Counted from the first letter of the stretch, positions 9,913 through 21,800 are shown. The stretch: DNA of 64,000 nt from Lepidodermella squamata (GCA_047495785.1 JBLDXI010000032.1:2418001-2482000), one strand, 5' to 3'. Notes: generated by a model from the letters alone, not told the origin. Translations and numbers: made by a program.

Positions 9913-12247
9913 TCATTTAGGTGGCACCGAGCTCACTTGAGTTTGCTGGAGAGAGTAATGCAGAGGTTCTTCGAATATAGTCAACAGAAATACAACTGTA
10001 AATCCTAAGATGAGTCCAACATGCTGAAGAAACAAGTGTTTCCAGAAATTGGATTTGATATGCAACAGCTCTGGCATCTTCAGGGAACATGAGGAGAAAG
10101 GTTTCAAAGAGTAAGAAGGATAAGCGACATGAACATACCAGTTCACACAATGCGTGGTGAAGAAAGACGCCGGCAATAAAAATGTACACCCATCTACGGG
10201 CGTAATCGTCAGTCGAAACTCCGAGCCCAATGAATAGGCCAATGAAGGTCAGCAGAGTCTGCCCAGCGTGCCAAGTCAAAGCTCCTCTCCATGTTACCCC
10301 TGTTGATAGCAGATTCGCGAAATCACCGATTTCGTACGGCATTTTTTGGAAAAACTACAAACATTACAAATTCTATCAGACAAAAGGAAGCTTCTAACAC
10401 GTTTACCACAGCGAAAGAGGTTGGTAGGCCGCTAACTAGACTGGTGGAAAATGCCGTTCCTAATGCAAGAAAGCAATAAGTCCATGCAATAGTAAAACGT
10501 TAGCAACTCTTACCTATTGCAATACCGTCCATAACCTGAACATCAATTAGTTATTCAATATAGAGCAATCAGTAACCTTATTTGAAACTTACGCTATGAG
10601 TTGCCTCGGCGAAAATTATGACCCAGCCAAATCCTTTCTTCGGCAAACAGCCTTGAAAAACAAAACACTCGGTACAAAATATATCAGGTGCCAATTGCTG
10701 CTATTTCAAACCTCTGAAATAAGATTTGATGCCCATGACACAAGCTGAAAGTGCGACAATTGGAAGCAAAATTAGGCCAAATTTGAAGCTAGCATACTTT
10801 CAAAGCATTCATCACCGACAGAGGATGCAACTCGGCCATCGTGACGGCCTCGTGGGCCTATGGTAACTTTCCGCTTGACCTTATCCAAATCCTGATAGAA
10901 TGAAAAAGGATTTAGTCATTGAATACTGAAGATGTTGCAATGCTGCAATGTTATTTGCCGCTGTCAACCCACAATTATACCTTCGACGTTTGTCTGGAAG
11001 GAAACAAAGTATAAGCACCATTAGCACCTTCCAGGCCAAAATGCAGAGCGATTGGATTTGATGGTGGCTGCGTAAAAATGGGGATTCATTTCGGTCGTGT
11101 GTTAGTATTACGATAAAACTTTCGAACCATTACATTTCCATCGATGAGCTCAACTCGCGAGGAAGATGATCGCCGAAACACATGTCCCATCGAAATGCTG
11201 TTACTCCGTCGTATTGGTGCAGGACTCACGTTTTTACTCCCGCCTTGTTGTGCTTCTTGACCGGTATCATTGACAACAACTTCTGGAACCGATGCTTCGG
11301 GCTCAGTTGCAGATAACCTGACAGAACGGACACGCTGTAGCAACAACCTGCCAAGATTGGCCAGCCTGTTAGCCTTCCTTTCGCCTTTATCCTTCGTTCG
11401 ATCACGGGAGCGCACCGCATGGGATCGTATGGCATGTTGATGCTCGTTGACGTGACCCCGTGTTGCTATCAGCATTTCGAACCTTACGAGTTCCAAAATT
11501 TATTTAAAGCGAATAGGGAAATTCGGTAAACTTACATGTATAGAATGTAAATTGGCAGCAGCATAACGATTTGCTTTATGACCTTCGTGCTGACATCTAC
11601 CTCCCCACTAACAGGATTTTTCCTCATTTTTCGAAGGCCAAACGCCTTTGGTATAAGATGCAGCGTTGTGTCGCAGAGTAGAGTTGACATTGCAAGCGCC
11701 CTAGCATAACAACACTGTAAAAAAGCATTGTGTTAAGAAATTATCAGTGGCTAACATTATTGCTGTCATGATAAATGGATACTTCGGATTGTCGTGTTTA
11801 GGAATTATGAAGAACAGGCCGATTGGGAAGACGCAGATTACGGTTACCGACAGAACGCCGTAGCCATATCTCTCACCATCCGATGCTAATTTCGATTCGA
11901 CATATTCATCCTCTAATGGGCTACTCGCGTCAGAAAAATTGCTCGAACATCGATCCAACTGATCGAACGCCGCCTTGAGGAGTGTTTGATCCTCGAAAGA
12001 GGGGCACGTTGTAGATGAATTGCAGCCGCTTCCATAAGCGGTCTTTATGATAAACAAGGATTTTTCGCAAGCCTTGACGATTGGAAATGAAAGCAGAATG
12101 AGAGAGCCGAGAATATTTCTGCAATATTCCTACCGTCAAGTTGCCGATACTGGCAGCAGGAGTGTATGCGAAGACAGGCTTAAAGGTTGTAATTACGAGC
12201 AAGCATGACAATAAGACGAAACAAGAATCGTTAAGAAACACTTTCAT
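9913..12247 (-). CDS. ZIP (SLC39) LIV-1-like metal transporter A, altered TM5 motif
   Basis: Polytopic divalent-metal transporter homologue. Twelve exons: 12247-12134, 12072-11756, 11700-11536, 11482-11134, 11067-10981, 10891-10798, 10744-10712, 10651-10593, 10535-10514, 10459-10407, 10354-10139, 10077-9913; 557 aa in phase. Signal peptide (LLSCLLVITTFKPVFA), glycosylated Cys-containing ectodomain, TM1 after RYGYGVL, TM2 and TM3, a long cytosolic loop, then TM4 HSVMDGIAIG. That last matches the ZIP HNxxDG metal site with His and Asp kept. TM5 reads QKMPYEIGDF where LIV-1 ZIPs have HExPHExGD, so both histidines and the first Glu are gone. TM6 to TM8 and the C-terminal EEPLHY follow. Start chosen because it gives the signal peptide. 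Tandem paralogue of the next gene; five consecutive small 3' exons have identical lengths. Confidence 0.85.
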
Positions 12248-12929
12248 CGAAGTAGATTTTCTGGTTGCATAAGTACCTATCATATCGACCATCACAGATT
12301 TGTCATAACGAAAAGAATGGATTTTTATTACTCTGGACATCAGGTGAGAAGTAAGGGGCTTTGAAGTTACGAGATTATTCCTTTGAAAGTTGTTTAGAAT
12401 CAAAAAGTGATGTTGTTCAAAAAAAGGTAAACATTGGCGCGGCAAAAACTTACTTGCATTGAAAGAAACGTCGGCAACCTATGCAAGTCCACTTCATCAA
12501 ACCTTAAGTTACTTTGGGGTTCGGGGTCAAACTACTGTTATTTGAGTTTCATTGGCGGTGGAGGGTTGCCCATATCTCATAATCTCATCGTGTTTGGCAT
12601 CATTAAGAGTAATTATTTACCATATGTTTTTTCGTATAATAAGCTTCATCCACGCATCTTATCTCAGGTTAGCATCGTGTTATCACCCAAATGATCTAAC
12701 AAAGCGGTATAAGAGTTAGTTGTAGGTTACAGCTCTTAGTTTTATATGTTCTTCATTAGAGTCACGTGCGTGATAACTCTCTTCTGGTGATAAAAACAAA
12801 ACCGTTTCGGTAAGAGATTTAGGATTAGCCAAATGGATGCTCCCTTAAGATTTCATTCGCTTTATTGCAATCACCGGATTAAGCAGAGCTGCTGTACGAA
12901 AATAATTCACCAGATATTACATCGCAAAG
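12248..12929. other. Intergenic spacer between the two ZIP genes
   Basis: About 680 AT-rich bases. It must hold the promoter of ZIP A and the 3' UTR of ZIP B. Short open frames here look non-coding, with no splice partners or family resemblance. Confidence 0.4.
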
Positions 12930-15347
12930 TTAATTTGCGCCGTGATGTTTTTGTGATTGATGGATGGTGAAGTGCAGCGGTTCTTCGAATATTGCCAAGA
13001 AGAAAATAACCGCAAATCCACAGAAAATTCCGACTTGCTGAAACATGAGATGCTTCCAAAAGTGTGATCGAATATGCAACAGCTCAGGCAACTAAAAACC
13101 GAAGCAATAGAGAACTTAAACATGAAAGATAAATCAAAACTTACGAACTCACATAGGGCATGGTGCAAGAAAACCCCGGCGATAAAAATATAGACCCATT
13201 GCCGAGCATAGTCATCCGTCGATACGCCGAGACCAATAAAAAGTCCAACGAAGGAAAGAAACGACTGGCAAAAGTGCCAAGTCAGCGCGCCTCGCCATGA
13301 CACACCAGTTGTCATTAGAGCTGCAAAGTCTCCCATTTCGAAAGGGATTTCTTGGAAGAACTAATTAAAAAATCAGGGATCAGACAGGGGATCGATGATC
13401 AATTCATACCACGGCGAAGGAACTAGAGAGTCCGCTAAGCAAGCTGGTAGAAAAAGCAGTTCCTATAGATGAGACACTTGCTGATTTATTCGACGACAAT
13501 TGAAGATGAAATTTACCAAGGGCGATACCGTCCAATATCTATAGAAAATCGATGGAATAGAAATCATTTGGGTGAAAATCCACAAGATTTACGCTATGAG
13601 CAGACTCTGTTATGATGATGACCCAGCCGAATTGCTTCTTTGGCTTCATTTCTTATTTCAGGCAGTCGGATAATGAAATTGTATTTGGAAAATGAAAGAT
13701 CCGAAAAGCATACCTTCGCCGAATGCTTTCGCATGGCTCCAACAACCTTTAGCAAAGACGGTAAATATCTACACTGAGCTAATAAGTCTCATATACCTTG
13801 GACTCGTTCGCTTTCCAAGAATACAGAAAATCGGCTCTTTCTACGGCCAGTGATTTCAGCCGCTTCGACTTTGATTGCATCTGTCGACATATTTTCGCTC
13901 TTCGTAACATCACCCGCAGCATCAGGCATGTGTTCTTGAATGTCATTTTCCTCAAGGGGAAGATATTTATAGGGATTCGACGTTAGCTAATTTTCCATTC
14001 CCTACTTCAATCGACTCCAACTGAGAATGCATTGACGGGGTATGATCCGCAATAAAGCTGCCTTCATGATGGTGATCCCCGATGACAAAGGTCACCGGGC
14101 TTGCTTTCTCCTGTCAGGTGAGAAAATTCCTTACCGGATGATGAAATAATCCGACACAAACCTCCATTTTAGCTGCGTATTGTGCAACGTGACCCATCGA
14201 GATACTGATACTACGTCTCATATCTCTGCTGTTGATACCGATCGGCGCAGGACGATCCAACCATGTGTCTTTCCTCTCAACGGTTACAGTCGCTTTTTTG
14301 TCCAGGAACATGTTGTTCAGTGAAAAAACTTTGCTCAGCCTGCGGTCGCCGTAGCTCCGACCAGGTATGTAGATTTGATTCCCTTCCTCAACTTCTTCGC
14401 CGCCTTTTTCTTGAGTAGCGTTGTTTATGTGCTCCCTTGTTCCAACAATCATCTCAAGCCTGTTCGAATTGCCAAAATTAAGCATAGCTTTAAGAGCAAA
14501 TAAGAGCTCTTAACAAGTAGAGGATGTAGATCGGCAGAACTAAAACGACTTGCTTCATAACTTCGTTGCTTACGTGAACCGTTCCGGATTTCGGGACTTT
14601 CTTCAAGCTTTTCAGTCCCAGCGCCTAAAAAATGTGATATGTTATAGATAACAGTGAAGCAACGAAATGGCTTACCTTAGGAATGACATGCAAAGCAACA
14701 TCGCAGACGAGAGTTGACATGGCTAGAGCTCTTTTTCGAAATACACCATTTTTAGCAGTTGCAAAAGTTATACAGTAGCTTACATAAGGGTCATCATCAC
14801 GAAGGGGTACTTTGGGCTATCAGGCTTTGGTATAATGAAGAACAAGCCAACAGGTACAAGGCTGATTACTGATACTGCTAGAACTCCATAGCCGTATCGT
14901 TCTGATAGCGTTTCAAACACTTTTGTATCCATGAATTCTTCATTCTGGTCCACTGCTAAAATGTCGCTGCAAAGGTCGTAATTTGTTACAACAGGTAGCA
15001 AGTTGTGGCCTGAGAGTGCTGGGCACAATCTGGATAAATTTTGAATTGCAACGCGGGCGTTTTCATCCACGTCGAACGTATCAATGATCGCCATGGCTTG
15101 GCGGCAATGCTGGGAAATTCAAGAAATAGAATTTTTGTTGCTACTAAACGCTAACTCATACTGTCTCGTTGATCGATCGGTTGGTTTCAGGTTCTGAAAA
15201 ATACTATCATTTATTACCGTGACAAAATGATAACAGTACTGAAAAACCAGCTAATGATGTATTTCCAGCCACTCCCAGCTCTGTAAGAACCAGTTCAAGA
15301 TAGATAAGGACGCTTATGACATTCGAAGTCAAATGCGAGTCTGCCAT
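12930..15347 (-). CDS. ZIP (SLC39) LIV-1-like metal transporter B, altered TM5 motif
   Basis: Paralogue of the neighbouring ZIP. Fourteen exons join in phase to 574 aa: 15347-15248, 15193-15162, 15109-14784, 14730-14676, 14624-14515, 14459-14162, 14110-14006, 13950-13797, 13746-13714, 13651-13593, 13538-13517, 13462-13410, 13360-13145, 13091-12930. Signal-like N-terminus, ectodomain with NRS and NET sequons, TM1 (YGYGVLAVSVISLVPVGLFF), a His-rich cytosolic loop (GDHHHEG), TM4 HSILDGIALG, TM5 QEIPFEMGDF, TM6 to TM8. As in copy A, both TM5 histidines of the LIV-1 HExPHExGD motif are replaced, here by Gln and Phe. Compared with A it has one extra intron after IPK, and a divergent loop. ZIP8 and ZIP14 also alter the first His (to Glu) but keep the second, so substrate choice here cannot be assumed to be zinc. 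Confidence 0.85.
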
Positions 15348-17520
15348 ATAGCGACAGGTAAACTATATTGGAGGAAAAAAGACCGTCACAACTTTCTATT
15401 GTAGATCACAGAATCATGTAGGTAGTAATTGCATTTTTAGCATATAATTCGTCATTGATACCATCAAAGACTTGAGGCTTAATTCATAAAATTATCAAAA
15501 GAATGGTTCATTCAAAACTCTACACTATTCAGTTTGCCATGATGAGTTCGTTCATAGTTCGAAATACTGAGCAATACAATAGTACAACCTAATGAAAAAT
15601 GCCAAGGACTGTTACCTGGTGTGGAAAACAACAAAGTGCCTTGTGTTTTTGTAGCCAATTACCACTATAAAGGAGGCGTATACCAGCACATATCTCTCTA
15701 ATTGGTGCGAATTACGTGTTGCTGCTACAGTGAGGCATCATAAACGTGTTTTTCGGTTAGTTTTGCCTGAGCATTCTGGTGATGATCTTTGAAATCGAGT
15801 ATAAGTAACCTTTGGAATGAAGCTGGAACTTAGCTGGAACATGGCACGATCAAATTGAAGCTTATGTTCATATCTCCCCATCCTGATTCGTCACCTCTTT
15901 TCTCTTCTTAGGGGACAATTCTTCATGTATCCAGCGTGTCTTCATGTCTCCAAGTGAATTGATATTTTTCCGGTGATGGTCGTCATTTACACAAAAGCTA
16001 AAAAAAGAAGCAGGGTGAAGGTTTGTCTACCAGACACAAAAAACGCAATGACCGGACGCGGCGGCTATTCAGCCCCCGTCTTTTATCAAGATTCGGACAA
16101 TTCAGCACTTTTCTAAAAAGCACAATAGGTGTGTCCAGCTTAGTGTCGTCTGAACGTTCAGAAAACGACGACGTTCTTTGTACCGTGTAACTCAATCTGC
16201 TTACCGGCAATTTTGCGTACACAAGAGCTTGGCACAGGCCGGGTCCAATTGTTCTATTTGAAACATCATATGAGCTAATTATATTTTGCCTGAATCATCA
16301 GCCTTCAGTGCACTTGACAGATGCAGTGTGTCTCAAGTCTAGCATAAGCATACCAAGATTTTTTTCAGATTTATTATCCTCTGAGTTCTAGAACGCCTGT
16401 TACTGTCCTTAACGAAGGATATTTTCACGATAATTTTTTAATAGGTGAGGGTCTGCCAATTACGCGGTGTGGTTTCACATTTTTAAGGCATGCTCATGTC
16501 CTCATCATAAGCCGCCGTAGCCGCAGATGTGAAAATGTGTTCCTACGGCAAACACGCAACAAAATTATTTTCAAACAACAAGATCGTAATAATATTTTGC
16601 CATTTTTTCTCACATAATTTAAGGTGCGCGTGAAATTCATAGTCTCGCGTGCGCTCTGCTGAGATGTCTCCGCAGCGCGGCACGTGGAACTATTTAGCGC
16701 AAGTCCATTTTTATCACTCATCTCTCTCGGTATTATTCAAAAGTGTCAGCAATAAATAGGACTAATTTATACCCAAATCCGCGGTTATGTTTTTGTTTAT
16801 TTGTTCACCTGTGTGCGCCGTTTTGCCGTCTCGCCATCCGCCTTAGAGCGGCTTACCTCTCGAAAGGGACACATATTAAAGTGAGTCGCGGAGTACGGAT
16901 TGGAAATTATAATAATATTAGCACGACGTATGAGACGATGATTCCCCAGTTTTTGCGCATTACTTGCATATGTTTTTATTGTTCCTCCAATGACTATTTA
17001 CATGTGTGTTTTCATCATCAGAGCCGCCGCCGTCACCGCGCGCGACAGAAAAGATGCCGGAACATGCACCGCTGTTTGTTATTTGTTGCGTGTACGAACG
17101 AGTGAGCGCGCCAGCAGAGAAAAATGCCCATGGCAGTCGCACAACTGCCTGCGTTTATGTGTGTGCGTATGTCACCCTCCTTTTGACCCAAAGGCGCGCG
17201 CGCACATGCCTATAGTGTATTTTTTACGCGCGTCTCCGGAAAACACGCGCTCGACGGCTAAAACATAATTACATGCGACGACTTGGGTTATTTCAGCTAA
17301 GCTGCGGAAATGGCTTGAATCGCAATAATGTTTAACGTAAATGTGCAAAAATGAGTTAATAATAGCAATAATAATAATATTATACTTTGAAACTATCCCA
17401 CTTTCCAGACCTAATTCATCTTATATACCGCTGCTTTATTGTAGCGACATTTGATCTCACCTGCCATTATAATGACTCATTCTAACTTTCCGAACTTCTA
17501 GGTTGCCTTACGCCACAAGA
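15348..17520. other. Long gene-free region with a TATA box at its right end
   Basis: About 2.2 kb without supported exons. The part near 16640-17260 is richer in CpG and holds a GC-alternating run near 17192-17203. Several short open frames overlap there in different frames, without splice context or any recognisable family. The region should contain promoters for the diverging ZIP B gene and the plus-strand gene at 17521. Confidence 0.45.
17422..17428 (+). promoter_or_regulatory. Probable TATA box of the 17521 gene
   Basis: TATATAC about 95 bases upstream of the ATG at 17521, leaving room for a start site and short leader. A CTTCTAG acceptor-like string just before the ATG hints at a small 5' UTR intron. 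Confidence 0.4.
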
Positions 17521-18221
17521 ATGGATTTAAGGGAGATAGTTGCGATTTCTGCGTTATTTGTTGTATTCATCATCTCGCAAGTCGAATCCCAGGCCTGCCC
17601 ATCATCATGCCCGACAGTTAAATCAGCATCCGCGTGCCAGACCGCGGCAAATCGCAATAAAACTTCGACTTGCGGAACGTGCCGGGAATCCGGGTGCTTG
17701 CGGGCGATTGCTTACTATTGCAGTGCAGATGGCCGTCTGGACTCTAACTGCACCTCTGATGCAGATCTTGGCGCTTTCCGCAATGTCTCGACTTGCTGGA
17801 CTTGGATTCAAAGCCAGGTACGACACCTATTGAACTCAGCCTAAAATATGAATAATGCCGGTCATTTTTTTAGTGCGCTTCTGCTCGCGTGAATCAAACT
17901 TTGAATTCGGTTAACGTTACTTCGACCTCGAGTACTTCAGCGGCAACTACGACAACAACTGCCGCACCGGCAGCTTCAGCATCCACGGCAGCTACAACAG
18001 TAGCTTCTGTGGCTCAGCAGACCACAACGACTGCGGTTAATAAGACAGCGGATAGTGCAACTACGGCCCAGGCGAGAAATTTAGCACCAAATGCGAACTC
18101 TTCGGCCACAACCGCAAAGCCGCGGACTGTTACTGAAGCTTCGAAGAGTTCCGGTGCTGAATTCGTCCCAACCCTATTCCTCAGTGCCCTCGTCCCAGCC
18201 CTCAGTTTTCTGCGAGTGTAA
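17521..18221 (+). CDS. Mucin-like, probably GPI-anchored protein with one Cys-rich domain
   Basis: Two exons, 17521-17817 and 17874-18221, joined in phase 0, 214 aa. ATG at 17521 starts a signal peptide (VAISALFVVFIISQVES). One cysteine domain follows (CPSSC ... YYC ... LDSNC ... CWTW) ending with the intron and then the last cysteine. That is the exon plan of the five-repeat protein at 7445-9584, so the two are relatives. After the domain comes about 90 residues of Thr/Ala/Ser-rich sequence, likely O-glycosylated. The C-terminus is a short hydrophobic tail with no cytosolic part (TLFLSALVPALSFLRV), typical of a GPI-attachment signal. It has fewer cysteines than the repeats and lacks the C-x4-C-x4-C triplet in full. 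Role unknown; a surface or cuticle mucin is a reasonable guess. Confidence 0.78.
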
Positions 18222-18696
18222 ATCAAGGAAAGATGCTTGTAGAGTTTTAGATTAATTAAGTATGCTGGTGTCGAAATTTGCTGCAAACAATGATCAGTTC
18301 TATTCTAGAAATTACTCTTCGACCTTTTCTTGTTTGAAGACAAGCCATTTTTTCGAAAATTTCATACTCAGTCGTTCCCCAGCTAGATGGTTAAAATATT
18401 CCTAATATTTCTGCTTAGGGGCTTTAGGAAGCTGTTAAACAGCAGTGTTTTGAGATGATCGATTTTCGGGCTCTCGCATTCAACAAAATCTACGCCGCCT
18501 TAACCTGATTTACTTGTTACTTTTTTTCTAGAGTATAGTATCATTCTGTGTACTATATCTTACCGCAACTGTTATTATTATTATTATTTTAATTGATTCG
18601 ACAAACAAGTTATATTAATTATTTGGATTTATTGTTTCTACGTCACTTCAGAAGAAAATTAAATGGATGGAAATGACCATTTTGCGATCCGTTATT
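18222..18696. other. Convergent intergenic region
   Basis: About 475 bases with a (TTA) run near 18574-18590. Both neighbours end here. No gene seen. Confidence 0.4.
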
Positions 18697-19665
18697 TTAG
18701 TCGAACTCGGGCGCCTTGCAAACCTGTGGGAATATTTATCTCAGTATATTTTTCTCCGAAAAATGATTTAGATGAACTCACCTGACCGCAACCGTGGGGG
18801 CAGCACAGGCTGTCGCCGTCGCAGTGCTCATGCGAAGCGCATGTCATAACGCAAGGGCCGAAAGTCGGGGCCTTCGGGCAGTGGCCAGATTCTAGTTTCA
18901 TAAAAAAAAAACGATCGAATTTTCAGAAAAATTCACATTTTTACGGCTACTCACTCAATGGGAGAACGCCAGTTTTGCAAGTCTTGCCGCATCCGTTGCT
19001 GTTAAAATGAAGTCAACTCTGAAATGGTTCTGGACTAATTTAAGTCGAATTTCTTACCCGCAGCACTTCTTGTTACCGTTGCTGATGAAAAGCGGCTGAC
19101 CGCCGTTGCAATCATCGTCGGTTTCGCACTCGTTGACGCAAATGCCAACGGTTTCAGACAGGTCAGCCTTCGGGCATGAGTACCTGGTGGGGAAGTCACG
19201 CTTGCCAATGGTCGACTCGTCAACGGTGGGCTTAACGGGGTCGGTGCACTGGTGACCGCAGCCGTTGCTATGGAACAAAGACGTCAGCAAAAAATATATC
19301 GAAATAAAGGGTAAATTTTACCTGCAGCAAAGTTGTCCCTTAGCTTCGCAGTTGTTGCACATCTCAGCGCAGAGTCCGAATTGATGAGAACTTGGCTTGG
19401 GGCAGACACCGTAGACGGCAGGCTTGACCTCGGCCATCGCAATCGATTCGTGCTCAGGCACACCGCATTGAACTCGCTTGTTGTTGACGTAGTAGAAAGC
19501 ATGGCATCCGCCGCAGTAGTTGGAGCGGCATTCAGCATCAGGGAAGCCAGGGCAGCCCTTAGACACTGAGCATGGATCAACGAAGCAGTTGACAATATTG
19601 GAACACGGCCTTTCAAGACTAGCCGAGGCTGAAGCAACAAAAAGGGCGGCGACAATGAACAGCAT
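18697..19665 (-). CDS. Secreted YCGGC-module protein with three WAP-type domains
   Basis: Five exons: 19665-19322, 19267-19058, 18998-18955, 18891-18782, 18723-18697; 244 aa in phase. Signal peptide (FIVAALFVASASA), then a cysteine module with NCFVDPC and NYCGGC. Three WAP (four-disulfide core) units follow, each ending CC...GCGxxC: CCRSNGCGHQC, CCGSNGCGKTC and CCPHGCGQVC. WAP domains are commonly protease inhibitors or antimicrobial; activity here is untested. An intron falls near each domain end. First of four head-to-tail relatives (18.7-22.6 kb, all minus strand) and the only one with three WAP units; the others have one. A good TATA box lies upstream. Confidence 0.85.
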
Positions 19666-19718
19666 TTTATATTTTAGATGAAGAAATATTCAACGTGCTA
19701 GATATTTGCGCTGAGGCG

Positions 19719-19726
19719 TATTTATA
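19719..19726 (-). promoter_or_regulatory. TATA box of the three-WAP gene
   Basis: On the minus strand this reads TATAAATA, about 55 bases upstream of the ATG at 19665, the right distance for a short leader. Confidence 0.6.
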
Positions 19727-20063
19727 CCCTGTTTGGAACTTGCGACTTTGTACCTGGTGAGATAAGACTGGAAAAATAGTTTCAAAAAGCAGGCATGAGA
19801 AACCACCTGTTTACCTCGATCGAAAAAAAATGGTCTGAACTAGGGCGCAATTCCATAAATAACGTAATTAATTTGCGATAAGCCGAAAATTGCTAAATAA
19901 TAGCCTCACGTTATAAGCAGGTTACACCTTCGAATGGTCTCGAATATTCAAATTACTGGACAGATAAACAGTCGCATTCAATAACATTTTATTCCAGTAA
20001 AATATTAATTATCCATTACCCAATTATTCGTAATAGAGTTGGGAAAAGTTCTCACAATGTTGA
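19727..20063. other. Intergenic spacer in WAP cluster
   Basis: About 340 AT-rich bases between two head-to-tail WAP genes. No other feature seen. Confidence 0.4.
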
Positions 20064-20671
20064 TCATTGAGCCGCCTGGTTTACAGATCGGTACGGGCGA
20101 CCCGGAGTTCGGCCTACATAGAAAATTAAATGATTAATTAGGGATTTGAAATTCAAAATGAGAAAGGTCCTACATTCATGGCCACAGCCATTTGAGCAGC
20201 AGATTTGTTGTCCAGGGCAGTCGTAATGGTTTCGACATCTCTCGATACATGGGCCGAAGAAGTTAGGAGGGACAATCGGGCAGGTGCCGAATTTGTTGCA
20301 TCTCCCAGTGGGAATACCAAACTGGTCGAGATAAACCGGATAACAGCCACCGCAGGAATTGGGCACGCATCGGAAAGCGAACGCTAGAAAATTAAGAGGA
20401 AATTTATGAGTAAACTAAAAAATGGATTCGCGAAGGTGAACTTACGGCATGGCGGCAGTGACAGACATGGATCGACAAAGCATTGAACGAAAGGAATTCC
20501 AGGCGCACAAGGCCCTTGATTGCCCAATCCGAATGGTGGGGGGCGATTACCGCCGAAGGGCGGCAGGCCAATTGGTGGAAAGGCACCACCACCAAACGGT
20601 GTTATTACCCCAGGCTGAGCATTAGCACCGAAAATACAATAGATCAGAGAAGCTGTGATGAAAAGACTCAT
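20064..20671 (-). CDS. Secreted Gly/Pro-rich YCGGC-like plus WAP protein
   Basis: Three exons, 20671-20446, 20383-20174 and 20113-20064, in phase, 161 aa. Signal peptide (ITASLIYCIFGANA), a Gly/Pro/Phe-rich spacer (PPFGGNRPPPFG), and the VQCFVDPC half of the cysteine module. After the first intron come NSCGGCYPVY and one WAP domain (CPGQQICCSNGCGHEC). The last exon encodes RTPGRPYRSVN, almost the same as the end of the next gene. The middle exon is 210 nt, as in the two neighbours that follow. Likely a secreted protease inhibitor or cuticle protein; unproven. Confidence 0.85.
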
Positions 20672-21054
20672 GTTCGCGCAATTTTGCTTAAAATCTGTTG
20701 ACTGAAAAAAAACAAATTCAGTTTGTAATGATTGAAAATTTCATCCAGGGAACTCCATTTTTTGCTAATTTAATCTAATTTCGAATTCCGATTGCCGCGC
20801 ATCTGAATATAATTAATTGGCAATCCAGCCAGCTATTCAAGGAAAATAAATTAATCGAAATTATTGGAAATTAATCTCTATCTGAATGAGAAATGTTTTT
20901 TGAGTTTTCAGTTGACGACAAATGAGGCATTATAGTTTGGAAAAATAACCAATTTTATTTCATCATAAATCGAAGAATGCAAAATAACCAGCCATTTCTC
21001 TTTGATTTAAGTTATTTGTTCAATTTTTGAAGTTTTTCGAAGCAATTTCAGCGC
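20672..21054. other. Intergenic spacer in WAP cluster
   Basis: About 380 AT-rich bases. No gene seen. Confidence 0.4.
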
Positions 21055-21800
21055 CTAGTCAGTCACAGCATTCACCGAGCGGTAAGGGCGATTTGGGTTA
21101 CGGCCTGAAATTAAAAATATAATAAAACGATAAAATTTCAAACGCCTAAGAAAAATAAAATACAATCGTGACCGCAGCCGTTCGAGCAGCAAATTTGTTG
21201 ACCAGGACAGTCCCAGTGGTATCGGCATCGCTCGATGCAAATTCCGTAGACGCCAGGACGCACGACGGGGCAAGTGCCAAACTTGTTGCATCGACCAACC
21301 TGCATACCGTACCTGTCATACCAGACAGGGTAGCAGCCTCCGCAGTAGTTGGGCTCGCATCGGTAGGCGTAAGCTGAATGAAATTAAAAGATGAAGTCAG
21401 TCAGTGAAGTCAGTAAATAATCGATTGAATTACGGCAAGGCGGTGCTACGGTACAAGGGTTCACAAAACAGTTAACCAACGGAATACCCGGTGGGCATAC
21501 TCCGCCTCCTACACCACCGCCTGGCGGGCGACCGGGCGGACGACCTCCCGGCGGTCTACCCCCACCTGGGTACCCCGGCGGTCTACCCCCACCTGGGTAC
21601 CCCGGCGGTCTACCCCCACCTGGGTACCCCGGCGGTCTACCTCCACCTGGGTACCCCGGGGGTCGGCCTCCAACTGGCGGACGTTCGCCACTTCCACTTC
21701 CATATGGCGGCCTACCAGGAGGCCTTCGCCCACCGGGCTGGGCAAACGCATCATGAAGGCCCAAGAGCAGTATAACAACTGATGATATCATAAGTTTCAT
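21055..21800 (-). CDS. Secreted PPGYPGGGR-repeat, YCGGC plus WAP protein
   Basis: Three exons, 21800-21434, 21373-21164 and 21104-21055, in phase, 208 aa. Signal peptide at residues 1-20. Residues 22-100 are Gly/Pro/Arg-rich with four perfect RPPGYPGGG units (residues 46-81) coded by a 27-bp tandem repeat. Then VNCFVNPC, the intron, NYCGGCYPVWYDRYG, and one WAP domain (CPGQQICCSNGCGHDC). The last exon gives GRNPNRPYRSVN. Closest relative is the gene at 20064-20671; the 210-nt middle exon and the terminal exon of 50 nt have the same lengths. The repeat array is likely to vary in copy number. Structural (cuticle) or inhibitory role is possible; not shown. Confidence 0.86.
21558..21665 (-). repeat. 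27-bp coding minisatellite, four units
   Basis: Four nearly identical 27-bp units on the minus strand encode RPPGYPGGG. The units differ by single silent or near-silent changes, which suggests recent slippage or unequal exchange. Confidence 0.9.

Noticed and set aside
16743-17268. Overlapping plus-strand ORFs in a CpG-rich stretch
   Set aside because: Several frames are open at once because of base composition; no splice pattern, no family resemblance.
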